This document shows positions 49,564-58,527 of a stretch of DNA of 64,000 nucleotides, in pieces. Position 1 is the first letter of the stretch. Each line of letters begins with the position of its first letter. This DNA comes from Halobaculum marinum. Lineage in GTDB: Archaea > Halobacteriota > Halobacteria > Halobacteriales > Haloferacaceae. The notes under the pieces were generated by a model, which searched no databases, had not been told where the DNA came from, and saw nothing but the letters and a program-made list of their open reading frames with translations. The stretch spans positions 2,294,001 through 2,358,000 of the forward strand of contig NZ_CP119989.1 in the NCBI RefSeq assembly GCF_029338555.1, read 5' to 3'. Made by a program: the position numbers and the translations under genes.

Positions 49564-50268
49564 TCAGACCTCGGTCGTCCAGTACGACACCGACGACAGT
49601 TTCTCGCCGACGGCGTTGCCGCCGATGGCCTGGTCGAGCGCCCAGAAGGGGTCGGCGACGCTGTTGGGCACTTCGCGGTAGAAGCCGTACGGGAACACGA
49701 AGTCGTGGTCGTCCTGGCGCAGGCTGAGGCCGGCGCCGTCGATGAGTCGTTCGACCTCCTCTCTGGAGTACAGCCGCGACCCCATCGGGAGCGCCCAGTT
49801 GTAGAGCGTGCGGAACGACGCGCCACGGAAGGTGTCGAAGAAGACGACGTCCTTCGAGACGCGGGCCATCTCCGCGAGGAACTTCGCCGGCGTGTCCGCG
49901 AGGTGGAAAAAGCGCATCGCGAACACGGCGTCGAAGTGGTCGTCCGGGAACGGGAGGCGGGCGGCGTCGCCGCGCATGAACTCGACCGTCGAGGCGAGGC
50001 CGGCGCTGCGCGCCTTCTCACGGCCCTGCGCGAGCATCGCGTCGGAGATGTCGAGTCCGACGATGTCGGCGCCGCGCTCGGCGAGCATCACGGTGAACCG
50101 TCCGGTCCCGCAGGCGATCTCCAACACGCGCTCGCCCTCGACGGGTCCGAGCGCCTCCAACACGGCACGCTTCTCGCGTCGGTCGATGAGCCGTCCGCCC
50201 TTCGAGAACCGCTTGGCGTCGTACTCCTCGGCGACTGAGTCGGCCTGGTACCACTCCTGGCCCTTCAC
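49564..50268 (-). CDS. SAM-dependent methyltransferase (class I)
   Basis: The 234-aa protein starts at GTG 50268. It has motif I VLEIACGTGRFTVMLAERGAD, a VGLDISDAMLAQGREKA acidic loop, and motif IV DDHFDAVFAMRFFHL. The substrate is unknown; UbiE/COQ5-like and glycine-type methyltransferases share the pattern. It is divergent from the genes to its right. Confidence 0.9.
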   Translation of the reverse strand: MKGQEWYQADSVAEEYDAKRFSKGGRLIDRREKRAVLEALGPVEGERVLEIACGTGRFTVMLAERGADIVGLDISDAMLAQGREKARSAGLASTVEFMRGDAARLPFPDDHFDAVFAMRFFHLADTPAKFLAEMARVSKDVVFFDTFRGASFRTLYNWALPMGSRLYSREEVERLIDGAGLSLRQDDHDFVFPYGFYREVPNSVADPFWALDQAIGGNAVGEKLSSVSYWTTEV

Positions 50269-50347
50269 ACTACCTCGGGGTGCACGGGCGACCCCTAAAA
50301 CGATACTGATAGCCCGCCGGGATCGCCCGCCTCCGCCGACCCCCCAC

Positions 50348-50740
50348 TCACCCGCTCGTGACGATCCGGTCGGTCGGGACGCGGACGATCACGCGCGGCC
50401 CCGACTCCTCGCCGTGGTGCGGGTACTCGTCGACGTCGAAGTACCGCTTCGCGAGTTTGTCGATGTGCTCGACGGCGCCCTCCTCGGTCAACTCCGCCTC
50501 GCCCAACACGGAGACGTACCGGTACGGGTCCTCGGGGTCCGTCACAGACAGACCGACCTTCGGATTGTTGCGGATGTTGCGCTCCTTGCGGCGCCCGCGA
50601 GCAGTGTTCACGAGGACGTACTCACCGTCCTCGTGGTCGACCCAGACAGGGGTCACCTGCGGCGTCCCGTCGGGCATGACCGTCGAGAGGTGGGCGAACG
50701 ACTTCGACTCGAAGATGTCGCGGTGTGACTCGGGGATCAC
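50348..50740 (-). CDS. PPOX-fold flavin/F420-dependent enzyme
   Basis: The ~130-aa protein starts at GTG 50740 (MIPESHRDIFESKSFAHLST), which matches the family. The split-barrel pattern includes FAHLSTVMPDGTPQVTPVWVDHEDGEYVLVN and the KERNIRNNPKVGLSV segment. It belongs to the pyridoxamine-5'-phosphate oxidase-like group, often F420-binding in haloarchaea. Its upstream region carries two palindromes and a TATA-like stretch, shared in part with the MarR-like gene. Confidence 0.82.
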   Translation of the reverse strand: MIPESHRDIFESKSFAHLSTVMPDGTPQVTPVWVDHEDGEYVLVNTARGRRKERNIRNNPKVGLSVTDPEDPYRYVSVLGEAELTEEGAVEHIDKLAKRYFDVDEYPHHGEESGPRVIVRVPTDRIVTSG

Positions 50741-50778
50741 GCCCGTCCGCTCGCGGGGGGTCCACTTGGTCGTTCCCG

Positions 50779-50792
50779 CGATCGAACGATCG
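50779..50792. promoter_or_regulatory. Inverted repeat CGATCG-aa-CGATCG
   Basis: This 14-bp inverted repeat lies 39-52 nt upstream of the PPOX-fold gene start (GTG 50740). It is next to a TATA-like ATAAAA on the - strand (around 50793-50799), so it overlaps the likely transcription start. Confidence 0.5.
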
Positions 50793-50838
50793 GTTTTATC
50801 CGAGCATCCGGCAGTGAAAACGGGCACTCGTGCAGTTC

Positions 50839-50850
50839 ACGATCGATCGT
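50839..50850. promoter_or_regulatory. Perfect 12-bp palindrome ACGATCGATCGT
   Basis: This self-complementary 12-mer sits between the two divergent genes. It shares the CGATCG core with the inverted repeat at 50779-50792, which suggests a common binding protein, though CGATCG is also a frequent word in GC-rich DNA. Confidence 0.45.
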
Positions 50851-50867
50851 CCGAGAACCTGATATAA

Positions 50868-50886
50868 TGCATATAAGGGATATGCA
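50868..50886. promoter_or_regulatory. Inverted repeat TGCATAT-aaggg-ATATGCA
   Basis: Two exact 7-bp half-sites flank a 5-bp spacer in the AT-rich promoter region upstream of the MarR-like gene (ATG 50943). This is the kind of site a winged-helix dimer binds, so autoregulation is likely. Confidence 0.6.
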
Positions 50887-50942
50887 CGACTTGCACTTGT
50901 ATTGAGGCAACCTTTACCACCACCCTCCTGCTCGGCTGTGGT

Positions 50943-51215
50943 ATGAGCACCAGTACCGCGGACCCGGACGCCACTGACGCACTCACCGAAGCCGAATACC
51001 GCGATCTCCTCAGCGACCTGCCGCCGAGCGCGAAGCTCGTCGCGAAGGTCCTCGAAGGCGACGCCCCCCTCTCGCAGGGGCAACTCGCCGAGGAGTCGCT
51101 GCTGCCCGACCGCACCGTGCGCTACGCGCTCAATCGCCTGGAGGAGCAGGGGCTCGTCGGGTCGCGCTACTCGTTCAAGGACGCGCGCAAGCAGGTCTAC
51201 TACCTCAACCGGTAA
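50943..51215 (+). CDS. MarR-like winged-helix regulator (90 aa)
   Basis: The 90-aa protein has a winged helix spanning ~26-80: LPPSAKLVAKVLEGDAPLSQ, then LAEESLLPDRTVRYALNRLE with a wing (VGSRYSFKDARKQVYY). It is close to the minimal size for a DNA-binding domain, with no ligand domain. It lies opposite the PPOX-fold gene, and the shared gap contains three palindromic elements. Confidence 0.88.
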   Translation: MSTSTADPDATDALTEAEYRDLLSDLPPSAKLVAKVLEGDAPLSQGQLAEESLLPDRTVRYALNRLEEQGLVGSRYSFKDARKQVYYLNR

Positions 51216-51264
51216 CGCGACCCCTCGCGCCGGCCGCGGCACGTGACGACCGATCGGAAACCCC

Positions 51265-51273
51265 CGTTTTAAG
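51265..51273 (+). promoter_or_regulatory. TATA box for the GT2 gene
   Basis: cgttttaag lies 24-32 nt upstream of the ATG at 51297, so the transcript is likely leaderless. Confidence 0.6.
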
Positions 51274-51296
51274 TCCCACACTCGCTACGGACCGGT

Positions 51297-52208
51297 ATGC
51301 ACCTCTCGGTGGTCGTCCCCACCCTCAACGGACGGGAGAGACTGGCGGCCAGCCTCGACTCGCTGGCAGCCGTCGCCCCGGACGCCGAGGTGCTCGTCGT
51401 CAATGGGCCCTCCGCAGACGGCACCACCGGGATGGTACGAGAGCGCGACGACGTCGACGTGCTCGTCGAGATCGCCGCGCGCAACGTGAACGTCGCCCGC
51501 AACGCGGGCATCGAGGTCGCCGACGGCGACGCGGTGGCGTTCCTCGGTTACGACTACCGTCTCGAACCGGGCTGGTTCGACGCCGCGACCGACGCGTTCG
51601 ACTCCGGCGCCGCCGTCGTCACCGGGCCGCTCCGACGGTCCGTCCGCGGGGGCGCGACCAGCGACGGACCCGAGCGACGCCAGATCGCCGACCGCGAGGT
51701 GACGTACGTCAACGGTCGCAACGTCATCTTCGCGAGACGCGTGCTCGACGAACTCGACGGGTTCGACGAGTACCTGGAGACGGGCGGCGCCCGCGACGCC
51801 GCTCACCGCCTCGCCGGCATGGACGTCGAGGTCGAGTGGCGCTCCGACCTGGCCGTCGAGCGACGCTCGGAGGCGACCGACGGCGGCATCGAGGCGCGCG
51901 ACCTCGGGTGGAAGTACCGCTCGCTGGCGTACCGCCTCGTGAAGAACTACGGGCTCCGCCCGACCGTCGTCTCGCGGACGCTCCGCCACGCCGTCGCCGA
52001 CGCCGCCGGCACGTTCCGCGACGTGCTCGGGGGGGAGGCGACGCCGTCATCGTGGGCCAGCAACGGGCGCGACGTGGTCCACGGCATCTCTGCGGGCACC
52101 TCGGAAGGGCTGGTCGCGCGGACGCGCGACCGCTCGGTCCGGCGCAACCCGAACGGTGTCTCCGCGCGGGCCGACCGCGCCGTCGCTCGGTACGACCGCA
52201 GAGACTGA
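51297..52208 (+). CDS. Glycosyltransferase family 2
   Basis: The 303-aa protein opens with the GT2 strand LSVVVPTLNGRERLAASLDS and has VLVVNGPSADGTTGMV. An NVARNAGIEVADGDAVAFLGYDYRL segment stands where the DXD metal site usually is; here it reads GYDY. The C-terminal ~100 aa are helical and basic (KYRSLAYRLVKNYGLRPTV). The acceptor is unknown; it may act on surface glycans or lipids. Confidence 0.85.
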   Translation: MHLSVVVPTLNGRERLAASLDSLAAVAPDAEVLVVNGPSADGTTGMVRERDDVDVLVEIAARNVNVARNAGIEVADGDAVAFLGYDYRLEPGWFDAATDAFDSGAAVVTGPLRRSVRGGATSDGPERRQIADREVTYVNGRNVIFARRVLDELDGFDEYLETGGARDAAHRLAGMDVEVEWRSDLAVERRSEATDGGIEARDLGWKYRSLAYRLVKNYGLRPTVVSRTLRHAVADAAGTFRDVLGGEATPSSWASNGRDVVHGISAGTSEGLVARTRDRSVRRNPNGVSARADRAVARYDRRD

Positions 52209-52226
52209 TCCGGCCGACGGCGTCGG

Positions 52227-53060
52227 CTACGCGTCTGCGCCGGGAGCGAGTCCCTCGATGACCCGCGCGGCGTTCTTCGACAGCGCGCGGTCGAGCAGGT
52301 CCTCGGACACGTCGAGCGTCAGCACCTCCATCACGCCCACGTCCGGGTGCGTGTCCGGGGCACCCGAGCCGAACATGACGCGGTCCGGGTGTTCGAGCAG
52401 CCCCGTCTCCAGCACGTCGCGGAAGCGGACGAACGCTGTGTCGAGGTAGAGGTGGTCGTAGGAGTCGAGCAGCTCCATCGCCTCCCCCATCAGCGCGCGG
52501 TCGAGCGGGTAGCCACCGAACGACGAGAGGATCACGGGGAACCCGTACTCCAAGAGCGCGTCCGCGACGGCGCTCGGTGGGAACCCCCGGCCCCCGTGGA
52601 CGAGCACCGGCTCCCCGGCGTCCGCCACCTGTTCGAGCGTCTCTTCGGTCGGGAGGCCGTCGTTCACGGGGTCGAGCACGAAGCCGTGGAGGCGGCTGTC
52701 GTAGGCGTACTGCTCGACGTCGCCGGGGTCGGTGTGGTGGTCGGCGGGCGCCGCCGCGAGGTTCCGCAGGCGCGAGACGGGCGACTCGCCGGGGTCGCGC
52801 GGCCCGTTCAGCCGCGCGAACGCGCAAAACGGCCGGTCGACCGAGAGGCGCGCGACCGCGTTGTTCGCCCGGAGGTACCCCTCGCCGGCGGGGCGAGACC
52901 CGGGCGCGACCGCCGACTGCACGACGCCCGCCTGGTGCATCTCCCGCTGGAGGCGTTCGGGCGAGACCTCTCGCCCGCGCGAGGCGACGACCGCCCCGTC
53001 GTCGGGGTCGAGCCGGGCGTGCACGTCGACGACGCGGAACCCGTGCTCCAGTTCCAGCAT
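52227..53060 (-). CDS. Amidohydrolase-like metal-dependent hydrolase
   Basis: The 277-aa protein starts at ATG 53060. An early VVDVHARLDP stands where the family has DxHxH. Then HGGRGFPPSAVADALLEYGFPVIL is followed by LYLDTAFVRFRDVLETG and MFGSGAPDTHPDVG with a late Asp, matching amidohydrolase_2 folds. The second His of the first motif is replaced by Arg, so metal binding may be altered. It converges on the GT2 gene. Confidence 0.82.
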   Translation of the reverse strand: MLELEHGFRVVDVHARLDPDDGAVVASRGREVSPERLQREMHQAGVVQSAVAPGSRPAGEGYLRANNAVARLSVDRPFCAFARLNGPRDPGESPVSRLRNLAAAPADHHTDPGDVEQYAYDSRLHGFVLDPVNDGLPTEETLEQVADAGEPVLVHGGRGFPPSAVADALLEYGFPVILSSFGGYPLDRALMGEAMELLDSYDHLYLDTAFVRFRDVLETGLLEHPDRVMFGSGAPDTHPDVGVMEVLTLDVSEDLLDRALSKNAARVIEGLAPGADA

Positions 53061-53210
53061 CTACCCGTCCGGAGCGACTCCCCCGACTTGAGTGTTGTAG
53101 TCTCTCAGCCGCCACCCTCGGTGGCCGACAGCGCTTTAGGCCGACCGCCAGGCGAGTGTGCAGTCTGTCAGCCGATATCACGCCGCTGTCTGCCAGTTTT
53201 CGGTGCCTGA

Positions 53211-53230
53211 GCGGAGAAAACTTGATATAG
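53211..53230 (+). promoter_or_regulatory. Thermosome promoter (BRE/TATA region)
   Basis: A purine-rich cggagaaaa (53211-53219) followed by cttgatatag (53221-53230) lies ~32-50 nt upstream of the ATG at 53262. This is where BRE and TATA are expected if the mRNA has a ~10-nt leader. Confidence 0.55.
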
Positions 53231-53261
53231 AACCGCGACCATTCTACTCGTTGATCATTCC

Positions 53262-54830
53262 ATGAGTTACATGCAGCAGCCCCTCTACATCCTGGCGGAG
53301 TCGACCCAGCGCACCAGCGGTCTCGACGCCCGACGGTCGAACGTCGCCGCCGGACGGGCCGTAGCCAGCGCGGTCCGAACGACACTCGGGCCGCGCGGCA
53401 TGGACAAGATGCTCGTCGACTCCTCGGGTGAGGTCGTCGTCACCAACGACGGCGCGACGATCCTCAAGGAGATGGACATCGAGCACCCCGCCGCCCAGAT
53501 GCTCGTCGAGGTGGCCGAGTCCCAGGAGGCCGAAGTCGGTGACGGCACGACGACGGCGGCCGTCCTCGCGGGCGAACTCCTCGCGCGCGCAGAGGACCTC
53601 CTCGACGACGACGTCCACGCGACCGCCGTGGTCGAGGGCTACCACGAGGCGCTCCGCCTCGCGCTCGACGCCGTCGACGGGATGCTCGTCGAGGGCGCCG
53701 TCGACCGCGACGTTCTCCTCACGGTCGCCGAGTCCGCGATGACGGGCAAGGGAACCGGCGACATCGCGACCCACGTGCTCGCCGAAATCGTCGTCGACGC
53801 CGTCCTCCAGGTCGCCGACGACGACCGCCGCGTCGACCGCGACGACATCCGCGTGTTCACCCGCACGGGCGCCTCCGCGGCGGCCACGGAACTGGTCCGC
53901 GGCGTCGTCTTCGAGAAGGAACCCGCCAACGACAACATGCCCCGCGAGGTGACGGACGCGACCGTCGCCGTCCTCGACATGAAGCTCGACGTGCGCTCGG
54001 GTGAAGTCGACACGGAGTACACGATCACCTCCGTCGAGCAGCTCGACGCCGCCCTCTCCGCCGAGGACGCCGAGCGCCGCGCGATCGCCGAGTCCCTCAC
54101 TGACGCCGGCGTCGACGTGGTGTTCTGCTCGAAGAAGATCAGCGACCCCGTCGCCGCCTACCTCGCGGACGCGGGCATCCTCGCGTTCTCGAACGTGAAG
54201 AAGTCCGACGCCCGCGCGTTCGCCCGCGCCACCGGCGCCCGCCGCCTCGGGACGCTCGACGGCATGGAGTCGAGCGACCTCGGCACCGCCGCCTCGGTCC
54301 GCGTCGAGAAGCAGTCCGGCGACGACGTGGTGTTCGTCGAGGGCAGCGACGACTCCCGTACCGTGACGCTGTACGTGCGCGGCTCGACCGACCACGTGGT
54401 CGACGAGACCGAGCGCGCCATCGACGACGCCCTCGGCGTGGTCGTGGCGGCCCACGAGGACGGTGAAATCGTGCCCGGCGCCGGCGCCGTGGAGATCGCG
54501 ATCGCCGACCGCCTCCGCGCGGGCGCCAACGCCGTGACCGGTCGCAAGGCCCTCGCGGTCGAGGCGTTCGCTGACGCGGTCGACGCAATCCCGCGCACGC
54601 TCGCGGAGAACGCCGGCCTCGACCCCATCGACGCGCTGGTCGACCTGCGCGCCCGCCACGACCGCGACGGCGTCGCCGGCATCGTGATCGACGGGCCGTC
54701 CGTCGAGATCACGAACCCGACCGACGAGCACGTGGTCGACCCCGCGGCCGTCAAGCGCGAGGCGCTCGAGTCCGCTACTGAGGCGGCGACGATGATCCTC
54801 CGCATCGACGACGTCATCGCGGCGAACTGA
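53262..54830 (+). CDS. Thermosome (group II chaperonin) subunit, CCT3/ThsC-like
   Basis: The 522-aa ATP-dependent chaperonin folds proteins in a double-ring complex. Nucleotide motifs [12 protein letters not shown] (61-72) and [15 protein letters not shown] (~91-105), and the late [14 protein letters not shown] segment, are present. The C-terminus ends RIDDVIAAN, without the GGM-rich tail of ThsA/ThsB, so it resembles the third haloarchaeal subunit (CCT3/ThsC). The assignment to that subunit is by the missing tail only. Confidence 0.92.
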   Translation: MSYMQQPLYILAESTQRTSGLDARRSNVAAGRAVASAVRTTLGPRGMDKMLVDSSGEVVVTNDGATILKEMDIEHPAAQMLVEVAESQEAEVGDGTTTAAVLAGELLARAEDLLDDDVHATAVVEGYHEALRLALDAVDGMLVEGAVDRDVLLTVAESAMTGKGTGDIATHVLAEIVVDAVLQVADDDRRVDRDDIRVFTRTGASAAATELVRGVVFEKEPANDNMPREVTDATVAVLDMKLDVRSGEVDTEYTITSVEQLDAALSAEDAERRAIAESLTDAGVDVVFCSKKISDPVAAYLADAGILAFSNVKKSDARAFARATGARRLGTLDGMESSDLGTAASVRVEKQSGDDVVFVEGSDDSRTVTLYVRGSTDHVVDETERAIDDALGVVVAAHEDGEIVPGAGAVEIAIADRLRAGANAVTGRKALAVEAFADAVDAIPRTLAENAGLDPIDALVDLRARHDRDGVAGIVIDGPSVEITNPTDEHVVDPAAVKREALESATEAATMILRIDDVIAAN

Positions 54831-54967
54831 CGGCGTATCGAGCGCCCGAGCGCCCTCGGATTTTCTCGACCGATCGCCCGACGAGCGCGGGCTTCGACGC
54901 CGCGCAGACGGGTGCACAGACGAGCTGGCCGTCCGACTTTTCCGCGTGAATCGTGACAGCCCCGGCC

Positions 54968-56329
54968 ATGGGTGAGACCTCCGACGACGGACGACTCGGG
55001 TTGTTCGGAGCGGTCTCGATCTCAGTGGGCGGCATGATCGGCGGCGGCGTGTTCGCCGTGCTCGGGGTGGTGGCGACCATCGCGGGCGCCGCCTCGTGGG
55101 CGGCGTTCACGCTCGCGAGCCTCGTGTCGCTGTGTGTGGCGTACTCGTACCTCAAGCTGAACGCGATGGGCGACAACCGCGGCGGGTCGGTGTCGCAACT
55201 GGAGGAGTACCTCGACGACGCCTCCGTCGCGGGGATGGTGGGCTGGACGCTCCTCGTGGGGTACGTCGGCGCGATGGCGATGTACGCGTACGCGTTCGGG
55301 AGTTTCTCGGTCGCGTTGACGCCGCCGTCGCTGGTCGACGCGGTCCCGCTCGGTGAGGGGCTGTTGCGGCCGGTGTTCTCCGTGCTCGCGGTCGTGCTGT
55401 TCGTCGTGTTGAACGTCCTCGGCGCCCGCGCGACGGGTCTCTCCGAGGAGGTGCTGGTGGTCGCGAAGGTCGCCGTGTTGCTCGCGTTCGGCGGACTCGG
55501 CCTCTGGTACGGCGTCCAGCAAGGGTCGATGGAGTACGGATTCGAGCAGATCCGCAGCGTCACGCCGGTCGTGATGGCGACGGCGGTGTCGTTCGTCTCC
55601 TTCCAAGGGTGGCAACTGCTCATGTACGACCAGGACAGCATCCGGGACGTGGAGACGACGCTCCCGCGTGCCATCTACGCGTCTATCCTGATCACCATCC
55701 TCGTCGACGGACTGATCGCGGTCGTCGTCACCAGCCTCGCAGCGCCCGACGTGATCCAGCAACACCCAGAGCGGGCGCTGGCACTGGCCGTCGAACCGGT
55801 GGTCGGCGGGATCGGGTTCACCGTCGTCGCGGTCGCGGCGCTGTTCTCGACGGGGTCGGCGATCAACGGGACGCTGTTCTCGGCGGCCAACTTCGCGAAG
55901 GGGATGGTGGGCGACGGACTGCTCCCCGACGAGACGGGGCGAGCGAGCGCCGACGGCGCGCCACAGCGGACGGTCCTCCTCCTCGGCGTCGTCGCGGCGG
56001 TGTTCACCGCCTACGGCAGCCTAGACGCGATCACCTCGTTCGGCTCGCTGGCGTTCATGAGCGTGTTCGGCGCGATGTGCGCGCTGGCAGTCAGCGAGCG
56101 CGACCACGAGTCGGTGCACCCGCTCCCACCCGCCGTGGGCGCGGTCGGCTGTGCGGCTTTCGCGGTTCTGTTGGGGGTCCACCTGTGGAACGCCGAACGC
56201 GGGACGTTCTGGGCCGTGCTCCTGCTCGCAGTCGCCGTCCACGCCGTCGAACTCCTCTACTTCGAGCGTGAGAGCATCGTCGACGGCGTCGAACACGCCG
56301 AGGACCTGCTGGTCCCCGGCAGTGGGTGA
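54968..56329 (+). CDS. APC superfamily amino acid permease
   Basis: The ~453-aa protein has ~12 TM helices. TM1 carries the family glycine motif SISVGGMIGGGVFAVLGVVA. The most likely start is ATG 54968; GTG 54953 is possible. It lacks the USP domains of the transporter at 1643. It lies 137 bp after the thermosome and converges on the TRIC-family gene. Confidence 0.88.
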   Translation: MGETSDDGRLGLFGAVSISVGGMIGGGVFAVLGVVATIAGAASWAAFTLASLVSLCVAYSYLKLNAMGDNRGGSVSQLEEYLDDASVAGMVGWTLLVGYVGAMAMYAYAFGSFSVALTPPSLVDAVPLGEGLLRPVFSVLAVVLFVVLNVLGARATGLSEEVLVVAKVAVLLAFGGLGLWYGVQQGSMEYGFEQIRSVTPVVMATAVSFVSFQGWQLLMYDQDSIRDVETTLPRAIYASILITILVDGLIAVVVTSLAAPDVIQQHPERALALAVEPVVGGIGFTVVAVAALFSTGSAINGTLFSAANFAKGMVGDGLLPDETGRASADGAPQRTVLLLGVVAAVFTAYGSLDAITSFGSLAFMSVFGAMCALAVSERDHESVHPLPPAVGAVGCAAFAVLLGVHLWNAERGTFWAVLLLAVAVHAVELLYFERESIVDGVEHAEDLLVPGSG

Positions 56330-56338
56330 GGGGCGCGG

Positions 56339-56971
56339 TCACAGGTTCGGCAACGACCACTCGCGCCGCACCGCGACCAGCCGAAGCACGAACACGCCGA
56401 GTGCGACTCCCAGGGTCGCGGTCGCTCCGCGGACGCCGACCGCGCCGGCGACGACGTAGGCGACACCACCGAGGAGCGCGGGCGTCGCGTAGAAGTCCTC
56501 CCGGAGCACGACCGGCGTCCGGGTGAGCAACAGGTCGGACAGCGACCCACCGCCGACGCCGGTGAGCGTCGCGGTGACGACGACGCCGAACGCCGAGAGG
56601 CCGGCGTCGGCGCCGACGGCGGCACCCGAGGCGGCGAAGGCGGCGAGTCCCACTGCGTCGGCGACGAGGAACGCCGGGTGGTCGCGGACGCGACCGGTCC
56701 CACCGGAGAGGGCACCCGCGACGAGCAAGCCGACGGCGACGCCCGCCAGCACCACCAGCACGTCACCCGTCGAGCGGAGCGCCGCGGGCACGCGACCGAC
56801 GAGTACGTCGCGGATGGTGCCGCCGCCCAGCGCCGTGAGGACGCCGAGCGTGGCGACGCCGAACGGGTCGAGGTCGGCGTCCGCACCCTTGAGCGCGCCC
56901 GCGACGGCGAACGCGAGCAGGCCGACGAGGTTCATCGCCGCCACCGCGGCGCCGGCGGTGACGAGCGCCAC
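56339..56971 (-). CDS. TRIC-family cation channel (UPF0126)
   Basis: The 210-aa protein starts at GTG 56971. It has seven TM helices with the repeat motif GGGTIRDVLVGR (~residues 49-60) and its counterpart GVGGGSLSDLLLTR. This is the two-repeat architecture of prokaryotic TRIC homologues. It lies 2 bp after the SAM-hydrolase stop, so it is the third gene of a nadM-led operon. Confidence 0.88.
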   Translation of the reverse strand: MALVTAGAAVAAMNLVGLLAFAVAGALKGADADLDPFGVATLGVLTALGGGTIRDVLVGRVPAALRSTGDVLVVLAGVAVGLLVAGALSGGTGRVRDHPAFLVADAVGLAAFAASGAAVGADAGLSAFGVVVTATLTGVGGGSLSDLLLTRTPVVLREDFYATPALLGGVAYVVAGAVGVRGATATLGVALGVFVLRLVAVRREWSLPNL

Positions 56972-56973
56972 TG

Positions 56974-57780
56974 TCAGAAGGTGGGGACGGTCGCGGCGAC
57001 CGACTCCTCGAACGAGAACGTCACCGACCGGCCGGGGGCGAGGTCGAACGCCTCGTCGCCGCGACCCTGGTTCACGTCACACTCGACGAAGCCGTGACTG
57101 CCGACGGTGACGAGCGGGTCGTGTTTCGGCACCTCGGCGAACGTCTCGACGACGGGCACGGCCTCCCGTCCGGCGGCGGTCTCGACGACGACGGACTCGC
57201 CGACGTGGCCGTCGAGGAACTCGCCGGGGACGTTCGTGACGCTGTTGCCGAAGTCGTCGACGACGAGCACCTCGCCAGCGGCGGTGGCCGTCTCGATCCA
57301 CGCGCTCGGCAGGTCGTAGTCGTCGTAGTCGTCGACGCGGGTGAAGCCGTCGAGGTCGTCGATCCGGTCGACGCCGGCCTCGTGGACGGCGGCGGCCGCA
57401 GGGGCGAACACGTCTCGTCCGTGGAACGTGCTGGAGCGCGGGTCGCCGCCGTCGACGGCGAACACGTCGACCTCGTCGTCGCCGGTGAGCGCCCGCGCGG
57501 GCGGGAGGAGACAGCCGTTGTCCGGGCCGACGAGCGCGTGGTCGCCGGCGCGGACGCAGATCGCCGCGCGGTCGGTGCCGACGCCGGGGTCGACGACGAC
57601 GAGGTGGACCGCCGGCGGGAACTCGGGCAGGACGAAGCGGAGCCAGAACGCCGCCGCCCGCGGGTCGCCCTGCGGGAGGTCGTGGGCCACGTCGACGAGG
57701 TCGGCGACGCCGTGGGAGCGGAGGACGCCCTTCATCGCGGCGGGGTACGGGGAGCCGAAGTCGGAGGCGAGCGTCAACAT
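56974..57780 (-). CDS. S-adenosyl-L-methionine hydroxide adenosyltransferase (SAM hydrolase, DUF62)
   Basis: The 268-aa protein starts at ATG 57780. Family motifs are LTLASDFGSPYPAAMKGVL, HLVVVDPGVGTDRA, LVGPDNGCLLP and VLVVDDFGNSVTNV. Archaeal members hydrolyse SAM to adenosine and methionine. It lies 5 bp after nadM and probably salvages SAM in the same operon. Confidence 0.92.
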   Translation of the reverse strand: MLTLASDFGSPYPAAMKGVLRSHGVADLVDVAHDLPQGDPRAAAFWLRFVLPEFPPAVHLVVVDPGVGTDRAAICVRAGDHALVGPDNGCLLPPARALTGDDEVDVFAVDGGDPRSSTFHGRDVFAPAAAAVHEAGVDRIDDLDGFTRVDDYDDYDLPSAWIETATAAGEVLVVDDFGNSVTNVPGEFLDGHVGESVVVETAAGREAVPVVETFAEVPKHDPLVTVGSHGFVECDVNQGRGDEAFDLAPGRSVTFSFEESVAATVPTF

Positions 57781-57785
57781 TGGGG

Positions 57786-58361
57786 TCAGGCGGGGTCCGG
57801 CGTCTCGCCGTCGGCGTCCGCGTCGCGCTCGGTGTCTACGCTCCCGGCGGCGCCGTTGGCGTCCGACGAGGCGACCTGTCGGATCCGGGAGACGCCGTCG
57901 ATCTCCTCGATCGTCTCGACCACTTCGTCGGGGACGAGGTCGCGCCAACCGTCGCCGCGGATCATCCGCCCCCGGAGTTCGCTCCCTTCGAGCACCTCGC
58001 GCTTGAACATCGGCGAGGAGCGCACCTCGACACCGGCCTCCTCGAACAGACGGACGACGAGGGGGTTGTTCGAGTAGGCCACGTCGAAGTGTGGCGACAT
58101 GGACTGGACGTGGCTGACCCACACCGAGTTCCGTTCGAGGTCCTCGATGGGGACGACGTACGTGCGCACGTCGAGGTCGTCGAGCGCCTTCGTCACCATC
58201 ATGACGCGCTCGCCGGCGGTGAAGGGATTGCGCCGGGTGTGTGAGTCGCCGGCCGAGCCGATGCCGAGGACGAGTTCGTCGACCTCCCCCGCGATCTCCT
58301 CGACCATGTGTTGGTGGCCGTTGTGGTAGGGCTGGAACCGCCCGATGTAGAACCCCCGCAT
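57786..58361 (-). CDS. nadM: Nicotinamide-nucleotide adenylyltransferase
   Basis: The 191-aa enzyme condenses NMN with ATP to NAD+. The nucleotidyltransferase motif GRFQPYHNGHQHMVEEIAGE (~residues 8-27), the NPFTAGERVMM segment and the late LEGSELRGRMIRGDGWRDL motif fit archaeal NadM. The start is ATG 58361. A TATA-like gcttttaaac lies ~25-33 nt upstream on the - strand. Confidence 0.94.
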   Translation of the reverse strand: MRGFYIGRFQPYHNGHQHMVEEIAGEVDELVLGIGSAGDSHTRRNPFTAGERVMMVTKALDDLDVRTYVVPIEDLERNSVWVSHVQSMSPHFDVAYSNNPLVVRLFEEAGVEVRSSPMFKREVLEGSELRGRMIRGDGWRDLVPDEVVETIEEIDGVSRIRQVASSDANGAAGSVDTERDADADGETPDPA

Positions 58362-58483
58362 ACGAACAGGTATCTCACGGGGAGTTTAAAAGCCCGGCGA
58401 GTCCAGCAGAGCCAGGTATCGGGTAGGTATACGGTCGCTATCGACCGTTCTCGCTCTGACGGAGACGACTCACAGGGGGAGAA

Positions 58484-58491
58484 AGTATATG
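58484..58491 (+). promoter_or_regulatory. TATA box for lonB
   Basis: aagtatat lies 37-44 nt upstream of the ATG at 58528. It overlaps the next upstream ATG (58489), so the protein most likely starts at 58528 with a short leader. Confidence 0.65.
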
Positions 58492-58527
58492 AATCGACGG
58501 ACCCTGTTTCTCGGTAGCGACGATTCT

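Noticed and set aside
53061-53261. Possible tRNA or small RNA in the gap before the thermosome gene
   Set aside because: No cloverleaf or conserved T-loop could be traced by eye; only the thermosome promoter is supported.
51724-53385. 553-aa Arg/Pro-rich - strand frame near the amidohydrolase
   Set aside because: It is a frame shadow crossing the GT2 gene and the amidohydrolase; the real amidohydrolase frame has coherent motifs.
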